Positions 35,291 through 43,016 of a stretch of DNA of 44,461 nucleotides are shown here, one piece after another; the stretch's first letter is position 1, and every line of letters begins with the position of its first letter. Origin of the DNA: Actinomycetota bacterium (lineage in GTDB: Bacteria; Actinomycetota; CADDZG01; JAHWKV01); assembly GCA_019347715.1 (NCBI GenBank), contig JAHWKU010000016.1, positions 1 to 44,461 on the forward strand. The letters run 5' to 3'. The notes under the pieces were generated by a model. It searched no databases, was not told the origin of the DNA, and saw only the letters and a list, made by a program, of their open reading frames with translations. A program made the position numbers and the translations under genes.

Positions 35291-36790
35291 CTAGGCGGCA
35301 TCCCCCAACCAGCGGCGTAACCTCAATGCTAAGGCGATCAAGGCGAATCCCGCCATAGCGAAAATGGGTGATTCTCCGGTGTTGGCTAATGGCTCATTAG
35401 GACTAGCCGCCTGTACGGCAGGCATGTGTTTGGCGTTGGCGTTCAGGGAAAGGACGCTTACCCCCATCGAAAGAGGCAGGACGGCGCCGACGGTGCCGGA
35501 CGTCGATACCTGAACGGAAAGAGCAGTCACGGTCGACTTTGCAGACTGGTAGCTCCCGTCGGGAGTCGTGCTCGTACTCGTGGAGAACGGACTGATCGAC
35601 ACCGCGAGGCCGAGTGCCGCGATGAGGCTGTTTAGCTGGGCGGTGATCACCCCGACTGCGGCACTCACGGTCGCCAGTTGTTCGGTGATGGTCCCGGACT
35701 TGAGCACTTCCTGGCCCAGTATCTTCACCGTACCGAGATCGGCAACGGTTGCCGAAGCCTCGGATGTGGTGTCAAAGGCGCTCGCCGTCACGCCGGCCGA
35801 GAGGCCTTCGATGCTGAGGAGACTGAGCGCTCCAAGGAGATCCCTCAAGGCGTCGAGTGCGGCATTCAAGGCCGCAAGAGCGTCGCTTACCGGGCAGATG
35901 TCTGCGCCGGAACAAGTCGGAAGCGTCTGCTCGACGGACGAAACAACGTCTGCCAAGGCGACGAGATCCTCGACACTCATGGAGGAATCCACCGTGCACG
36001 AGGCGGAGGGCAAAAGCGTCTGCACCGCAGTGCACGCCAATGGGTCGCTCAGAAGCGTGTTGATCTCATCTTCGAGGTCGTCGCTGGCATCACGGGCGGT
36101 CCGGCTCATGGCCCCACTGGGATCGGCGATGTCCGCTAGAGCCAGAAGGTCGTCCAGAGAAAGCTGAGTGAGGTCGAGGATCGCCGACAGAGGGACCAGC
36201 TCTATCTTGTCGATGCTCGCGGTCTGCGAGGCCTTTGCCCCGGCAACCTTGGATTCATCAGAAAGATCGATCTTCACATCGGTGAGCTTCACGAGGCCAG
36301 CTACCAGATCGGCTGAGATTGTCGCTTTAACGAGCGAGGAAACCGCCGTAAGTGGATCAGGAGTCGCTGCAGAAAGACCCGTTGCTCCCACAGATAGATC
36401 CGCAAGGGGTGAGGCGGTTACGTTTATCGCGGGAGGTGAGTCGGTTCCAGCACTCCTCTTTGACGGATCGGCGTCATATGAGGCTGAGGCCGAATAAGCC
36501 TCATGGGTTGTACCGGCAACTTGCGCGGCGGACAGCTTGACACTTGCGGTGGCCACTGACGACGTCGCCGGGTCGGTCGATGACGATCCGATACCGAGGC
36601 CGACACTCACTGAAGCCGGGCCGGTGAGAGAAAGCAAAGTTATGGAGTTATCGGCAGAACCAACGGCTGGGGATGACTCCGCGGCCGGGCTTGCGGTAGG
36701 GATCGCCAGCAGGGCAATGATGGATGCGAACGCGGTGAACAAACTCCTGGTTTGCTTCCGTCTAGATCTCTTAGCTATCCGATCCCTCAT
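35291..36790 (-). CDS. Secreted protein with LANTG (class E-type) sorting signal
   Basis: 499 residues. A signal peptide (1-36; RKQTRSLFTAFASIIALLAI) is followed by a long Ala/Ser/Thr/Leu/Asp-rich body without a domain I recognise. The C-terminus is LANTGESPIFAMAGFALIALALRLRRWLGDAA (LANTG, hydrophobic helix, RLRRW). LAXTG is the motif recognised by class E sortases of high-GC actinobacteria, so this protein is probably linked to the cell wall. Only a few cysteines are present, around residues 252-300 (DPLACTAVQTLLPSASC, CSGADIC). No sortase gene is in the window. It lies immediately upstream of the LPTTG gene on the same strand, with a terminator between. Confidence 0.85.
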   Translation of the reverse strand: MRDRIAKRSRRKQTRSLFTAFASIIALLAIPTASPAAESSPAVGSADNSITLLSLTGPASVSVGLGIGSSSTDPATSSVATASVKLSAAQVAGTTHEAYSASASYDADPSKRSAGTDSPPAINVTASPLADLSVGATGLSAATPDPLTAVSSLVKATISADLVAGLVKLTDVKIDLSDESKVAGAKASQTASIDKIELVPLSAILDLTQLSLDDLLALADIADPSGAMSRTARDASDDLEDEINTLLSDPLACTAVQTLLPSASCTVDSSMSVEDLVALADVVSSVEQTLPTCSGADICPVSDALAALNAALDALRDLLGALSLLSIEGLSAGVTASAFDTTSEASATVADLGTVKILGQEVLKSGTITEQLATVSAAVGVITAQLNSLIAALGLAVSISPFSTSTSTTPDGSYQSAKSTVTALSVQVSTSGTVGAVLPLSMGVSVLSLNANAKHMPAVQAASPNEPLANTGESPIFAMAGFALIALALRLRRWLGDAA

Positions 36791-36807
36791 CGGCGAGCTC
36801 GGTTCTG

Positions 36808-36993
36808 CTATCTGGGAAGGTTCGACGCAGTGAGCTGGAGAACCTTCTGCAGGCTGACCTCACCTTGAGCAAGCTTCCATTCCTTGCTTTCGCATCGATG
36901 GCAGCTGACAAAACGGACCTGCGTCCCGTCGCTCAGCTTGAGATCGATCGATACGGTGTTCTCCGAAGCGCATGTCTTACAGGTCTCGGTCAT
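36808..36993 (-). CDS. Small zinc-ribbon protein
   Basis: 61 residues: CKTC at 5-8 and CHRC at about 32-35 form a four-cysteine zinc ribbon, with a beta stretch between them (VSIDLKLSDGTQVRFVS) and a C-terminal helix (VSLQKVLQLTASNL). The chosen ATG at 36993 has AAAGGGCG upstream. The longer reading from 37071 has no support. Its stop is 17 bases before the LANTG gene start, so the two may be cotranscribed. Function is unknown. Confidence 0.78.
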   Translation of the reverse strand: MTETCKTCASENTVSIDLKLSDGTQVRFVSCHRCESKEWKLAQGEVSLQKVLQLTASNLPR

Positions 36994-37125
36994 CTGGTCG
37001 CCCTTTCGTTTCTGCTTGGAATGGAGATATCGGCGGAATCGGTCGAAAGGGCCATAGCCCGTTGGGGCCATTTTTGGACGTGAAGGGACTAGAGAAGTAA
37101 CTAATCGGGCCTTGGCGTGTGGGCT

Positions 37126-37407
37126 CTACTCAGGCTTCAGCGTCTTGCCGATGTAGCGGGACCTCGTGCGGCCCCCGTCGCGCCAATACGCGTACCAGTA
37201 GGGACCGTGGGGGCAGGTCGTGCATCCGGGTTTTCCGCACATGACCTCCTCCTGGCGATAAGTGACTTTGCTCGGAGACTTGCGCTCGGCGAGCTCAGAC
37301 GTGTCTCCCCGCTGGACCAGCAGGCCGCGGATGAAGATGAGAAGGCGTCGAAGGTCGTACTCGTCGAGCGAGCGGAGTTGACGGATGAGGCTGCGTTCTA
37401 TTGGCAC
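37126..37407 (-). CDS. DUF6788-like small protein
   Basis: 93 residues. The C-terminal half has a compact pattern: YRQEEVMCGKPGCTTCPHGPYWY followed by WRDGGRTRSRYIG (in parts MCGKPGCTTC and GPYWYAYWRDGGRTRSRYIG). This matches small DUF6788-type proteins, which have a Cys cluster, an aromatic GPYWY and a basic RxRYIG end. The function is not known to me. The start is GTG 37407, directly adjacent to the 18-base repeated motif at 37417-37434. No strong ribosome site is seen. Confidence 0.75.
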   Translation of the reverse strand: MPIERSLIRQLRSLDEYDLRRLLIFIRGLLVQRGDTSELAERKSPSKVTYRQEEVMCGKPGCTTCPHGPYWYAYWRDGGRTRSRYIGKTLKPE

Positions 37408-37434
37408 GTCTTACCCGCTATGTTACCTAAGAGG
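37407..37434. repeat. Repeated motif, copy 1 (CGTCTTA...TGTTACCTAAGAGG)
   Basis: CGTCTTA-N3-GCTATGTTACCTAAGAGG. The same two blocks, with an N7 spacer and one base change, recur at 37930-37961. Copy 1 is at the start of the DUF6788 gene. Confidence 0.75.
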
Positions 37435-37480
37435 TAGAGCAAGCAAAAGGGTCAAGCCAGGAGATGCCTGATGGCCCGGA

Positions 37481-37849
37481 TTAAAGGTCGAAAAGGGGCG
37501 AGGTGCCCCCCGTCTGGTCGTCGATGCGAGCGGACACCAGATCGTCTCGGGGGGCGGCCGTTTCGGTCGCAAGTTCCCGGCCTGCTTCGACTTTGACCGT
37601 CGGCCGCGTGGGGACTTGCGGCTCAGGGATGCCCCTGCGGTCTTCGAGGCTCCACCCCACCGGTGCCTTGAACTTCTGAGCGTGAAGACCACAAAGAACG
37701 TAGCGATTGCGCCAAGGATCAACACTCAGGTCTTCGAGCCAGGCCTGTCGGCTCTCGTAGTCAAAACCCATCGAAGCGACCGCCGGCCAGTCGCAGCCGG
37801 GGTGAGAGCAGTCCCTCATCCCGGTCAGCTCAGAATCCATTGTGGCCAC
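37481..37849 (-). CDS. DUF3499 family protein
   Basis: 122 residues with the actinobacterial DUF3499 pattern: CSHPGC...AVASMGFDY near the N-terminus, and YVLCGLHAQKFKAPVGW further on. Cysteines and a histidine are placed as in a zinc site. The C-terminal 50 residues are variable. DUF3499 genes in many actinobacteria sit near manB and whiB genes, as here (about 5 kb away). The biochemical role is unknown. The ATG at 37849 is followed within nine codons by a second ATG that might also be used. Confidence 0.85.
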   Translation of the reverse strand: MATMDSELTGMRDCSHPGCDWPAVASMGFDYESRQAWLEDLSVDPWRNRYVLCGLHAQKFKAPVGWSLEDRRGIPEPQVPTRPTVKVEAGRELATETAAPRDDLVSARIDDQTGGTSPLFDL

Positions 37850-37929
37850 GATAGGTTACAGCGCTGTCATTTTCAACGAATCCCCTCTTCGGTCGCGGAC
37901 CGAACGTACCGGCAGCCGGTTGCGGGAGT

Positions 37930-37961
37930 CGTCTTATGTAATTGCTGTGTTACCTAAGAGG
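37930..37961. repeat. Repeated motif, copy 2
   Basis: CGTCTTA-N7-GCTGTGTTACCTAAGAGG; 17 of 18 bases of the second block match copy 1 at 37417-37434. It lies about 80 bases upstream of the DUF3499 start. Confidence 0.75.
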
Positions 37962-38094
37962 CTTTTGTAGTTTCCGGCGCTGCCCTGCATAAAGACACCG
38001 GTGTGATTTTCGCCGGGCCCTCGAGGGACCATCTGCTGCCGGTACTCGCCATTCCCACGCGACTTTGGAGCGTGGCGCAGGCACGAAAAGCGCA

Positions 38095-38205
38095 ACAAGA
38101 AAAGACGCCCTGCCGGGGCGCCTTCGCAAATAGATCTGGTCGGAAAATAAGTGTTCCGCAGTAGCTTTTGGGTTTCCCCTACTCACTTCTGCGGAACCCC
38201 ACTAA
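38095..38205 (-). ncRNA. Candidate small structured RNA
   Basis: On the minus strand a long hairpin (AGTGGGGTTCCGCAG...CTGCGGAACACT, with an inner GTAG/CTAC) is followed by a second hairpin GGCGCCC-CGGCA-GGGCGTC and TTTTCTTG, which looks like an intrinsic terminator. No protein gene lies upstream on this strand to need that terminator, so it may end a short transcript. No known family is recognised and no promoter is proven. Confidence 0.35.
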
Positions 38206-38253
38206 CTTAGCACGGGACGGGGGCCGCATGCAATACAGAGTTCTGCCTACCCC

Positions 38254-38312
38254 GGAGGCGCGACTCACAGATTTTTCCAGCATCTCTTCCAGATCCTGTG
38301 AGTCGCGCCTCC
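38254..38312. repeat. Palindromic element, family 2 (full copy)
   Basis: Perfect 17-base arms GGAGGCGCGACTCACAG and CTGTGAGTCGCGCCTCC around a 25-base centre that contains CCAG. Upstream of the LuxR-type gene. Confidence 0.92.
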
Positions 38313-38389
38313 GGGAGTAGCCCGCCGGGGCGAGAACGTAGAAGATACGACAAACCGCGCAAAGCGGAAGCGATTGGGGGATCAGGATC

Positions 38390-39946
38390 ATGACCGGGAA
38401 GGATCCGGCATCGCTGCCGGCCGAAGACCTCATTCGCCTTGGGATGTCCGCATACCTGACCGGTAAGGACACCGAGAGCGTAGAGGTCCTGGCCCGCGCT
38501 CACCACGACCTATTGGCTCGAGGAGAGATCACTCACGCCGTGCGCTGCAGTTTTTGGATCGGATTCCAGCTGATGGGCAAGGGCGACGTTGCCCAAGCCG
38601 GAGGCTGGTTCGCCCGGGCCGGCAGGCTGCTTGAAGAGAATCAAATCGACTCCGCCGAGCAAGGCTATCTCTTGATCCCCGTGGCGGTGGGAAAGCTCTA
38701 CGGCGGTGACTTCCCCGGTGCCCTCGAGGATTTCCTGCGGGCCGGCGAGATCGCGGCCCGGTTCCCAGAGCCGGATCTCATCACCTTTGCGAAGCTCGGG
38801 CAAGGCCAGGCTTACGTCGGGATGGGCGAGACCGCCTTGGGGATGGCCCTTCTCGACGAGGTCATGGTGGGCGTCACATCGGACGACGTTTCTGCGATCG
38901 TAGTCGGGCTGGTTTATTGCTCCGTCATCTCGGCGTGCCACGAGGTCTTCGATATTCGCCGGGCGCATGAATGGACTGAGGCGCTGACCCGGTGGTGCGC
39001 GGCCCAGCCCGATCTCGTTCCATATCGGGGCCAGTGTCTGGTTTACAGAGCACAGCTTATGCAGCTCAAAGGTTCGTGGGCCGAAGCGATGAACGAAGCG
39101 AAACTCGCTCACGATCAACTGGCCGGCGCGCCCGACCAGATGGCGATAGGGATGGCGTTCTATGAGCTGGCCGAGCTGCACCGCCTGCGAGGAGAGTTTG
39201 CTCAGGCCGAGGAGGCCTACCGCGAAAGCACTCAGTGGGGAAATCCTCCCCAGCCGGGACTGTCGAGACTAAGGCTCGCCCAGGGCCGCCTCGATGCGGC
39301 CGAAGGAGCGATTCGCGTTGCTCTCGACGAAGCGCAGGATGTGGTGAACCGGACCAGACTGCTTCCCGCTTTCATCGAAATCACGCTGGCCGCCGGCGAT
39401 CTCGCTTCGGCAAAGTCCGCATCGCAAGAACTTTCGGAAATCGCTGCGAGGTTCGGCGCGCCCCTGTTGAATGCGACTGCCGACTTCGCCAACGGATCCC
39501 TACTGCTTGCCGAGGGCGAAGGGCGAGCGGCTCTGACCGCCCTGCGCAAAGCCTGCAAGACGTGGCAGGAGCTCGAGGTGCCTTACGAGGATGCCCGGAC
39601 CCGGGTCCTGATCGCGCTCGCCTGTCGTGAGCTTGGAGACATCGACACCGAGATCATGGAACTAGAAGCAGCGCGACGACTGTTCACAAGGCTGGGGGCC
39701 GCTCCAGATCTCGCCCGCCTGGAAAGGCTGGCGGCAGTCGAACCTCCGGCGGCTGGGGGCCTCACGGGACGCGAGGTGCAGGTGCTCGCTCTGGTCGCAA
39801 CCGGCAAGACCAATCGTGAGATCGCGGCCGACCTCGTGATCAGCGAGAAGACCGTGGCCCGGCATCTGAGCAACATCTTCACGAAGCTTGACGTGTCCTC
39901 TCGATCTGCGGCGACTGCTTACGCCTACGAGCACCACCTCGTCTAA
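38390..39946 (+). CDS. LuxR-type regulator with TPR region
   Basis: 518 residues. The first 440 are alpha-helical TPR-like repeats (for example YELAELHRLRGEFAQAEEAY, ALTALRKACKTWQELEVPYE). The C-terminal 65 are a LuxR-type helix-turn-helix (LTGREVQVLALVATGKTNREIA, ISEKTVARHLSNIFTKLDVS, in parts). There is no ATPase domain, unlike full LAL regulators, and no receiver domain. Paired with the following flavin monooxygenase gene, it resembles a recurrent actinobacterial pairing. The gene probably controls that neighbour, which is inference. The ATG at 38390 has GGGGGA and AGGA just upstream. Confidence 0.9.
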   Translation: MTGKDPASLPAEDLIRLGMSAYLTGKDTESVEVLARAHHDLLARGEITHAVRCSFWIGFQLMGKGDVAQAGGWFARAGRLLEENQIDSAEQGYLLIPVAVGKLYGGDFPGALEDFLRAGEIAARFPEPDLITFAKLGQGQAYVGMGETALGMALLDEVMVGVTSDDVSAIVVGLVYCSVISACHEVFDIRRAHEWTEALTRWCAAQPDLVPYRGQCLVYRAQLMQLKGSWAEAMNEAKLAHDQLAGAPDQMAIGMAFYELAELHRLRGEFAQAEEAYRESTQWGNPPQPGLSRLRLAQGRLDAAEGAIRVALDEAQDVVNRTRLLPAFIEITLAAGDLASAKSASQELSEIAARFGAPLLNATADFANGSLLLAEGEGRAALTALRKACKTWQELEVPYEDARTRVLIALACRELGDIDTEIMELEAARRLFTRLGAAPDLARLERLAAVEPPAAGGLTGREVQVLALVATGKTNREIAADLVISEKTVARHLSNIFTKLDVSSRSAATAYAYEHHLV

Positions 39947-39971
39947 CGCGTACACACAATTACCCATTGCT

Positions 39972-39995
39972 GCCCCCACCAATTTGGGGCTTTCT
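39972..39995 (+). terminator. Weak terminator after the LuxR-type gene
   Basis: GCCCC and GGGGC, separated by nine bases, form a short stem followed by TTTCT. It could partly separate the LuxR-type gene from the monooxygenase gene 118 bases downstream. Confidence 0.4.
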
Positions 39996-40064
39996 CCCGA
40001 TGATTGAAGGAGGGTCCAACTCCTAACGTGGTCTTCGACAGTAAACGACTGATCGGAGGCAGAA

Positions 40065-41180
40065 ATGAGAAGCAGCGTCGACACGGTGGTCATCGGAGGG
40101 GGCCAGGCCGGTCTTGCGGTCGGCTATTACCTCGCCAAGGAAGGGCGGTCCTGCGTCATCCTCGACGCCAACGGGCGTGTCGGTGACGCATGGCGCAACC
40201 GGTGGGACTCGCTGTTGCTGTTCACTCCCGCCCGATTCAACGGCCTTCCCGGCATGCGCTTTCCCGCAGCCAGAGACAAGTTCATAACAAAAGATGAGAT
40301 GGCGGATTACCTCGAGGCGTATGCCGAGCGTTTTCAACTCCCGGTTCGCGGGGGCATGAAAGTCGAGAGGCTTTCCAGGAACGGAAGTGGCTTCCTGATC
40401 TCAGCTGGTGAAAACCGCTTCCATGCCGAGAACGTCGTCGTCGCCATGGGAAACTGCCAGGCCCCCCGGGTCCCCCCATTCGCGATGGATCTCGACCCCG
40501 AGATCGTGCAGCTTCACTCCAAGGATTACCGAAACCCTTCGCAGCTGCGCGATGGAGCGACTCTCATCGTGGGGGCAGGCAACTCCGGAGCCGACATCGC
40601 GATGGAGATTGTCAAGACTCACCCCACGATGATGGCCGGCAAGGAGTCTGGGCACATCCCGTTTCGCATAGAGACCTTCATTGCTCGTCACCTTCTCGTG
40701 AGCATCGTGCGGTTCTTGGGCCACCATCTGCTGACCGTAAGAACTCCGATCGGACGGAAGGTGCGGCCCATGCTCTTGTCCAAAGGGACCCCTCTCGTGC
40801 GAGTGAAGCCGAAGGACCTGATCGCCGCAGGAGTCGAGCGCGTTGGAAGAGTTGTCGGCGTGCGCGACGGACTGCCTGTTCTCGAGGATGGCCGCACCGT
40901 CGAGGTCACAAACGTCATCTGGTGCACCGGCTTTCTCCCCGGGTTTTCGTGGATCGACCTTCCGATCCTCGGCGACCGGCAGGAGCCGGCACACTCCCGT
41001 GGGCTCGTCCCCGACCTGCCCGGTCTCTATTTCGTCGGACTGCATTTCCTTTACTCGGCAACCTCCGAGACGATCACCGGAGTTTGGCGAGACGCGAAGC
41101 GAATCGCCAAGCATGTGGCATCGAGGGAGCCCTCCGAGAAGATGTCGGAGGACGTTCTGGCCGGCACCCAGTCCGCATGA
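40065..41180 (+). CDS. Flavin-containing monooxygenase-like NAD(P)/FAD oxidoreductase
   Basis: 371 residues. The FAD-binding motif at the N-terminus is VVIGGGQAGLAVGYYLA (GxGxxG). A second Rossmann motif, LIVGAGNSGADIAMEI (about 168-183), binds NAD(P)H. The FMO-type segment WRNRWDSLLLFTPARFNGLPG is present, with an ATG-like NVIWCTGFLPGF near the C-terminus. The family oxygenates N or S in small substrates or does Baeyer-Villiger reactions; the substrate here is unknown. The ATG at 40065 has GGAGG 6 bases upstream. Its stop overlaps the next ATG (ATGA). Confidence 0.92.
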   Translation: MRSSVDTVVIGGGQAGLAVGYYLAKEGRSCVILDANGRVGDAWRNRWDSLLLFTPARFNGLPGMRFPAARDKFITKDEMADYLEAYAERFQLPVRGGMKVERLSRNGSGFLISAGENRFHAENVVVAMGNCQAPRVPPFAMDLDPEIVQLHSKDYRNPSQLRDGATLIVGAGNSGADIAMEIVKTHPTMMAGKESGHIPFRIETFIARHLLVSIVRFLGHHLLTVRTPIGRKVRPMLLSKGTPLVRVKPKDLIAAGVERVGRVVGVRDGLPVLEDGRTVEVTNVIWCTGFLPGFSWIDLPILGDRQEPAHSRGLVPDLPGLYFVGLHFLYSATSETITGVWRDAKRIAKHVASREPSEKMSEDVLAGTQSA

Positions 41181-41527
41181 AGATGAGGATCGGCAGAGTA
41201 ATGAAGAAGAAGTCGCCGCAAGCCGAGGTCGTGGGCGAGCAGTTCTCGGGTTGGTGCGGGCCGATGGTGGCTTCGCCACCGGGGGGAGAACTGCCTTCGC
41301 CCAGCCGCTCAATCAAGTCCGAGGCAGCCGGATACTTTGCGATGGTTGCGTTCCTCTCGGCCTATCTTCTGAACGTGACCGGCACGGGCCATCTGGTCCA
41401 AGCGGCTCTAAACCTGTCGGGTGCGGCTGTGGCGGCGTTCTATCTGTACAAGAAGGGAGCGGTTCCGAGCGTGATCTCCAACCTTGCATGGGTGGCGATC
41501 ACGCTCGCAGGGCTGATGATGCGCTAA
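41177..41527 (+). CDS. CBU_0592-like small membrane protein
   Basis: 116 residues: after a 50-residue N-terminal segment, three hydrophobic helices (AAGYFAMVAFLSAYLLNV; LVQAALNLSGAAVAAFYLY; VISNLAWVAITLAGLMMR) with the PSVISNLAW pattern of the CBU_0592 domain. Function is unknown. The ATG at 41177 overlaps the monooxygenase stop; ATG 41201 (MKKKSPQ) is a possible alternative. The cytoplasmic N-terminus between residues 21 and 40 is encoded by a palindrome with perfect 9-base arms, so this part may be an inserted element rather than family sequence. Confidence 0.8.
   Translation: MKMRIGRVMKKKSPQAEVVGEQFSGWCGPMVASPPGGELPSPSRSIKSEAAGYFAMVAFLSAYLLNVTGTGHLVQAALNLSGAAVAAFYLYKKGAVPSVISNLAWVAITLAGLMMR
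41239..41294. repeat. Palindrome inside the CBU_0592-like gene
   Basis: Outer arms GCAGTTCTC and GAGAACTGC are perfect. A second hairpin GGTGGC-TTCG-CCACC lies between them. The sequence is in frame and codes for a proline/glycine-rich stretch ahead of the first helix. No other copy was noticed in the window. Confidence 0.75.
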
Positions 41528-41537
41528 CCCGCCCCTC

Positions 41538-41596
41538 GGAGGCGCGACTCACAGAATCTGGAAGGTTCCCTGGGAAATCCTGTGAGTCGCGCCTCC
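41538..41596. repeat. Palindromic element, family 2 (full copy)
   Basis: The same perfect 17-base arms as at 38254-38312, with the centre AATCTGGAAGG...CTGGGAAAT. It lies directly after the CBU_0592-like stop and could act as a hairpin. It is followed by a 12-base tandem repeat (TCCCGGGGGCG-type, about 41595-41617). Confidence 0.92.
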
Positions 41597-41632
41597 CGGG
41601 GGCGCTCCCGGGGGCGTGTGAGAATCCTCTGC

Positions 41633-42613
41633 ATGCGCCTCGTCAGTTTTCAGATACCGACTGCCTATCGCGATGTTCCGCGACTCGGGGCCCTGCTGTC
41701 GTCGCCGGAGGCAGTCGTCGATCTGCAGGTTGCCTATCTCGCTCTTCTGGCCCACGAGGGGGCTGATGCCGTCGAGTCGACCAGGATGACTCAGGCCAAG
41801 CTTCCCCCGACGATGGGCCACTTCATTGCCTCGGGTTCGCTCGAGGCCGCAGTGGAGGCCCTCGAGTTCGCGCAGGAGAACTTCGAGAGCTTTCAGGGGC
41901 CCGGCGAGCGGCCGGGGGCCTTCGGTCTCGGTGACGTCGACATCGTCGCTCCACTCATCCCTAACTCGCTCAGAGACTTCATCGCTTTCGAAGACCACGC
42001 CAAGGCGGGAGCGGCCCGACGGAACGAGGAGCTGGCATCGGTCTGGTACGAGCGCCCTATCTATTACAAAGGGAATCACCGATCGATCGTGGGCCCCGGC
42101 GAGGAACTTGCACGGCCAGCATTCACCGAAGAGCTCGACTTCGAGCTGGAAGTTGCGTGTATCGTCGGCAAGCAGGGCCGAGACCTCGATGAGGCATCGG
42201 CTGGCGAATCCATCTTCGGATTCACGATCATGAACGACTGGAGTGCGCGGGACATCCAGCGAACGGAGATGGCCGCGCGGCTCGGCCCCGCGAAGTCGAA
42301 GGACTTCGCCACGTCGCTCGGGCCGTGCATCGTTACCGCCGACGAGGTGGGTCCTCATCCATCGCTTGCCATGACGGCGAGGGTGAACGGCGAAGTCGTT
42401 TGCGAGGCCAACCTGGGAAATGCGTACTGGACGTTCCCGAAACTGATCGCGTTCGTCTCATCCGACGAAGACGTTTGGCCCACCGACCTGTACGGCTCGG
42501 GGACTCCGTTCGGCGGATGCCTTTTGGACCGCGGGGGCCCTTACCTGTCGCCGGGCGACGTCGTCGAACTAGAAGTCGAGAAGATCGGCACCCTCCGAAA
42601 CACCGTCTCCTAG
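41633..42613 (+). CDS. Fumarylacetoacetate hydrolase-family protein
   Basis: 326 residues. The metal-binding acidic residues are in FELEVACIVG, and the family signature is in FTIMNDWSARDIQRTEM. A C-terminal GTPFGGCLL/GPYLSPGDVVELEVEKIG segment is also family-typical. FAH-family enzymes hydrolyse C-C bonds in diketo acids. The homogentisate dioxygenase fragment at the window's right end makes fumarylacetoacetate, the last step of tyrosine breakdown, a likely substrate, but other FAH activities are possible. ATG 41633 was used; an in-frame GTG at 41618 is an alternative. No strong ribosome site is seen. Confidence 0.88.
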   Translation: MRLVSFQIPTAYRDVPRLGALLSSPEAVVDLQVAYLALLAHEGADAVESTRMTQAKLPPTMGHFIASGSLEAAVEALEFAQENFESFQGPGERPGAFGLGDVDIVAPLIPNSLRDFIAFEDHAKAGAARRNEELASVWYERPIYYKGNHRSIVGPGEELARPAFTEELDFELEVACIVGKQGRDLDEASAGESIFGFTIMNDWSARDIQRTEMAARLGPAKSKDFATSLGPCIVTADEVGPHPSLAMTARVNGEVVCEANLGNAYWTFPKLIAFVSSDEDVWPTDLYGSGTPFGGCLLDRGGPYLSPGDVVELEVEKIGTLRNTVS

Positions 42614-42626
42614 AGACGCTGGGGAA

Positions 42627-43016
42627 CTAGCCCCAGAACTCGTCGATGGCGTACTGGTCCTCGGCGAGCTGCCAGGCCTCGGTCACCTTCCCGTCCTTTA
42701 CGTGGTAAACGCCTACGCCGTTTCCCTCGTAGCTCTTGCCACCCTTTTCCGCCGAGGTGGTGACCAGCACTACCGCATGCTCGTCATTGGCGATCACGTC
42801 GTGGACTTCCGTCTTGAAGGTGCCGCCGGTTTCCTGGGTAACTTTGCCGAAGAGCTCGAACACCTGCTCCTTGCCCTTGTAATCGCCGGCGATCGAGCTC
42901 TTGCCTGGGTTGTGCCAGACGACATCGTCGGCAAAGAGCGTGCCGATCGTTTCGAGGTCGCTCTCGCTGAACGCCTTGTAGCCCTTGCGCAGCAACTCTT
43001 CGTTGGGATGAGCCAT
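42627..43016 (-). CDS. NTF2/SnoaL-like small alpha-beta protein
   Basis: 129 residues with the NTF2-like layout: N-terminal helix (NEELLRKGYKAFSESDLETI), LFADDVVWHNPG, then the curved sheet (VVLVTTSAEKGGKSYEGNGVGVYHVKDGKVTEAW, in parts). The family includes isomerases, hydrolases and many proteins of unknown role. The catalytic residues needed to name one are not evident. The ATG at 43016 has AGGAGG 6-7 bases upstream. It converges on the FAH gene. Confidence 0.85.
   Translation of the reverse strand: MAHPNEELLRKGYKAFSESDLETIGTLFADDVVWHNPGKSSIAGDYKGKEQVFELFGKVTQETGGTFKTEVHDVIANDEHAVVLVTTSAEKGGKSYEGNGVGVYHVKDGKVTEAWQLAEDQYAIDEFWG

Larger units (their letters stand above)
37850..38389. other. 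540-base gene-poor region
   Basis: No supported gene. It holds the second copy of the repeated motif (37930-37961), a terminator-like hairpin (38097-38122), a palindrome with arms GTTCCGCAG and CTGCGGAAC (38152-38196), a full family 2 palindromic element (38254-38312), and the promoter area of the downstream LuxR-type gene. Short readings here have no homology I recognise. Confidence 0.7.

Noticed and set aside
37950..38186. A 78-residue minus-strand protein
   Set aside because: Basic low-complexity sequence that runs across the terminator-like hairpin and the repeated motif. No ribosome site or homology was recognised.
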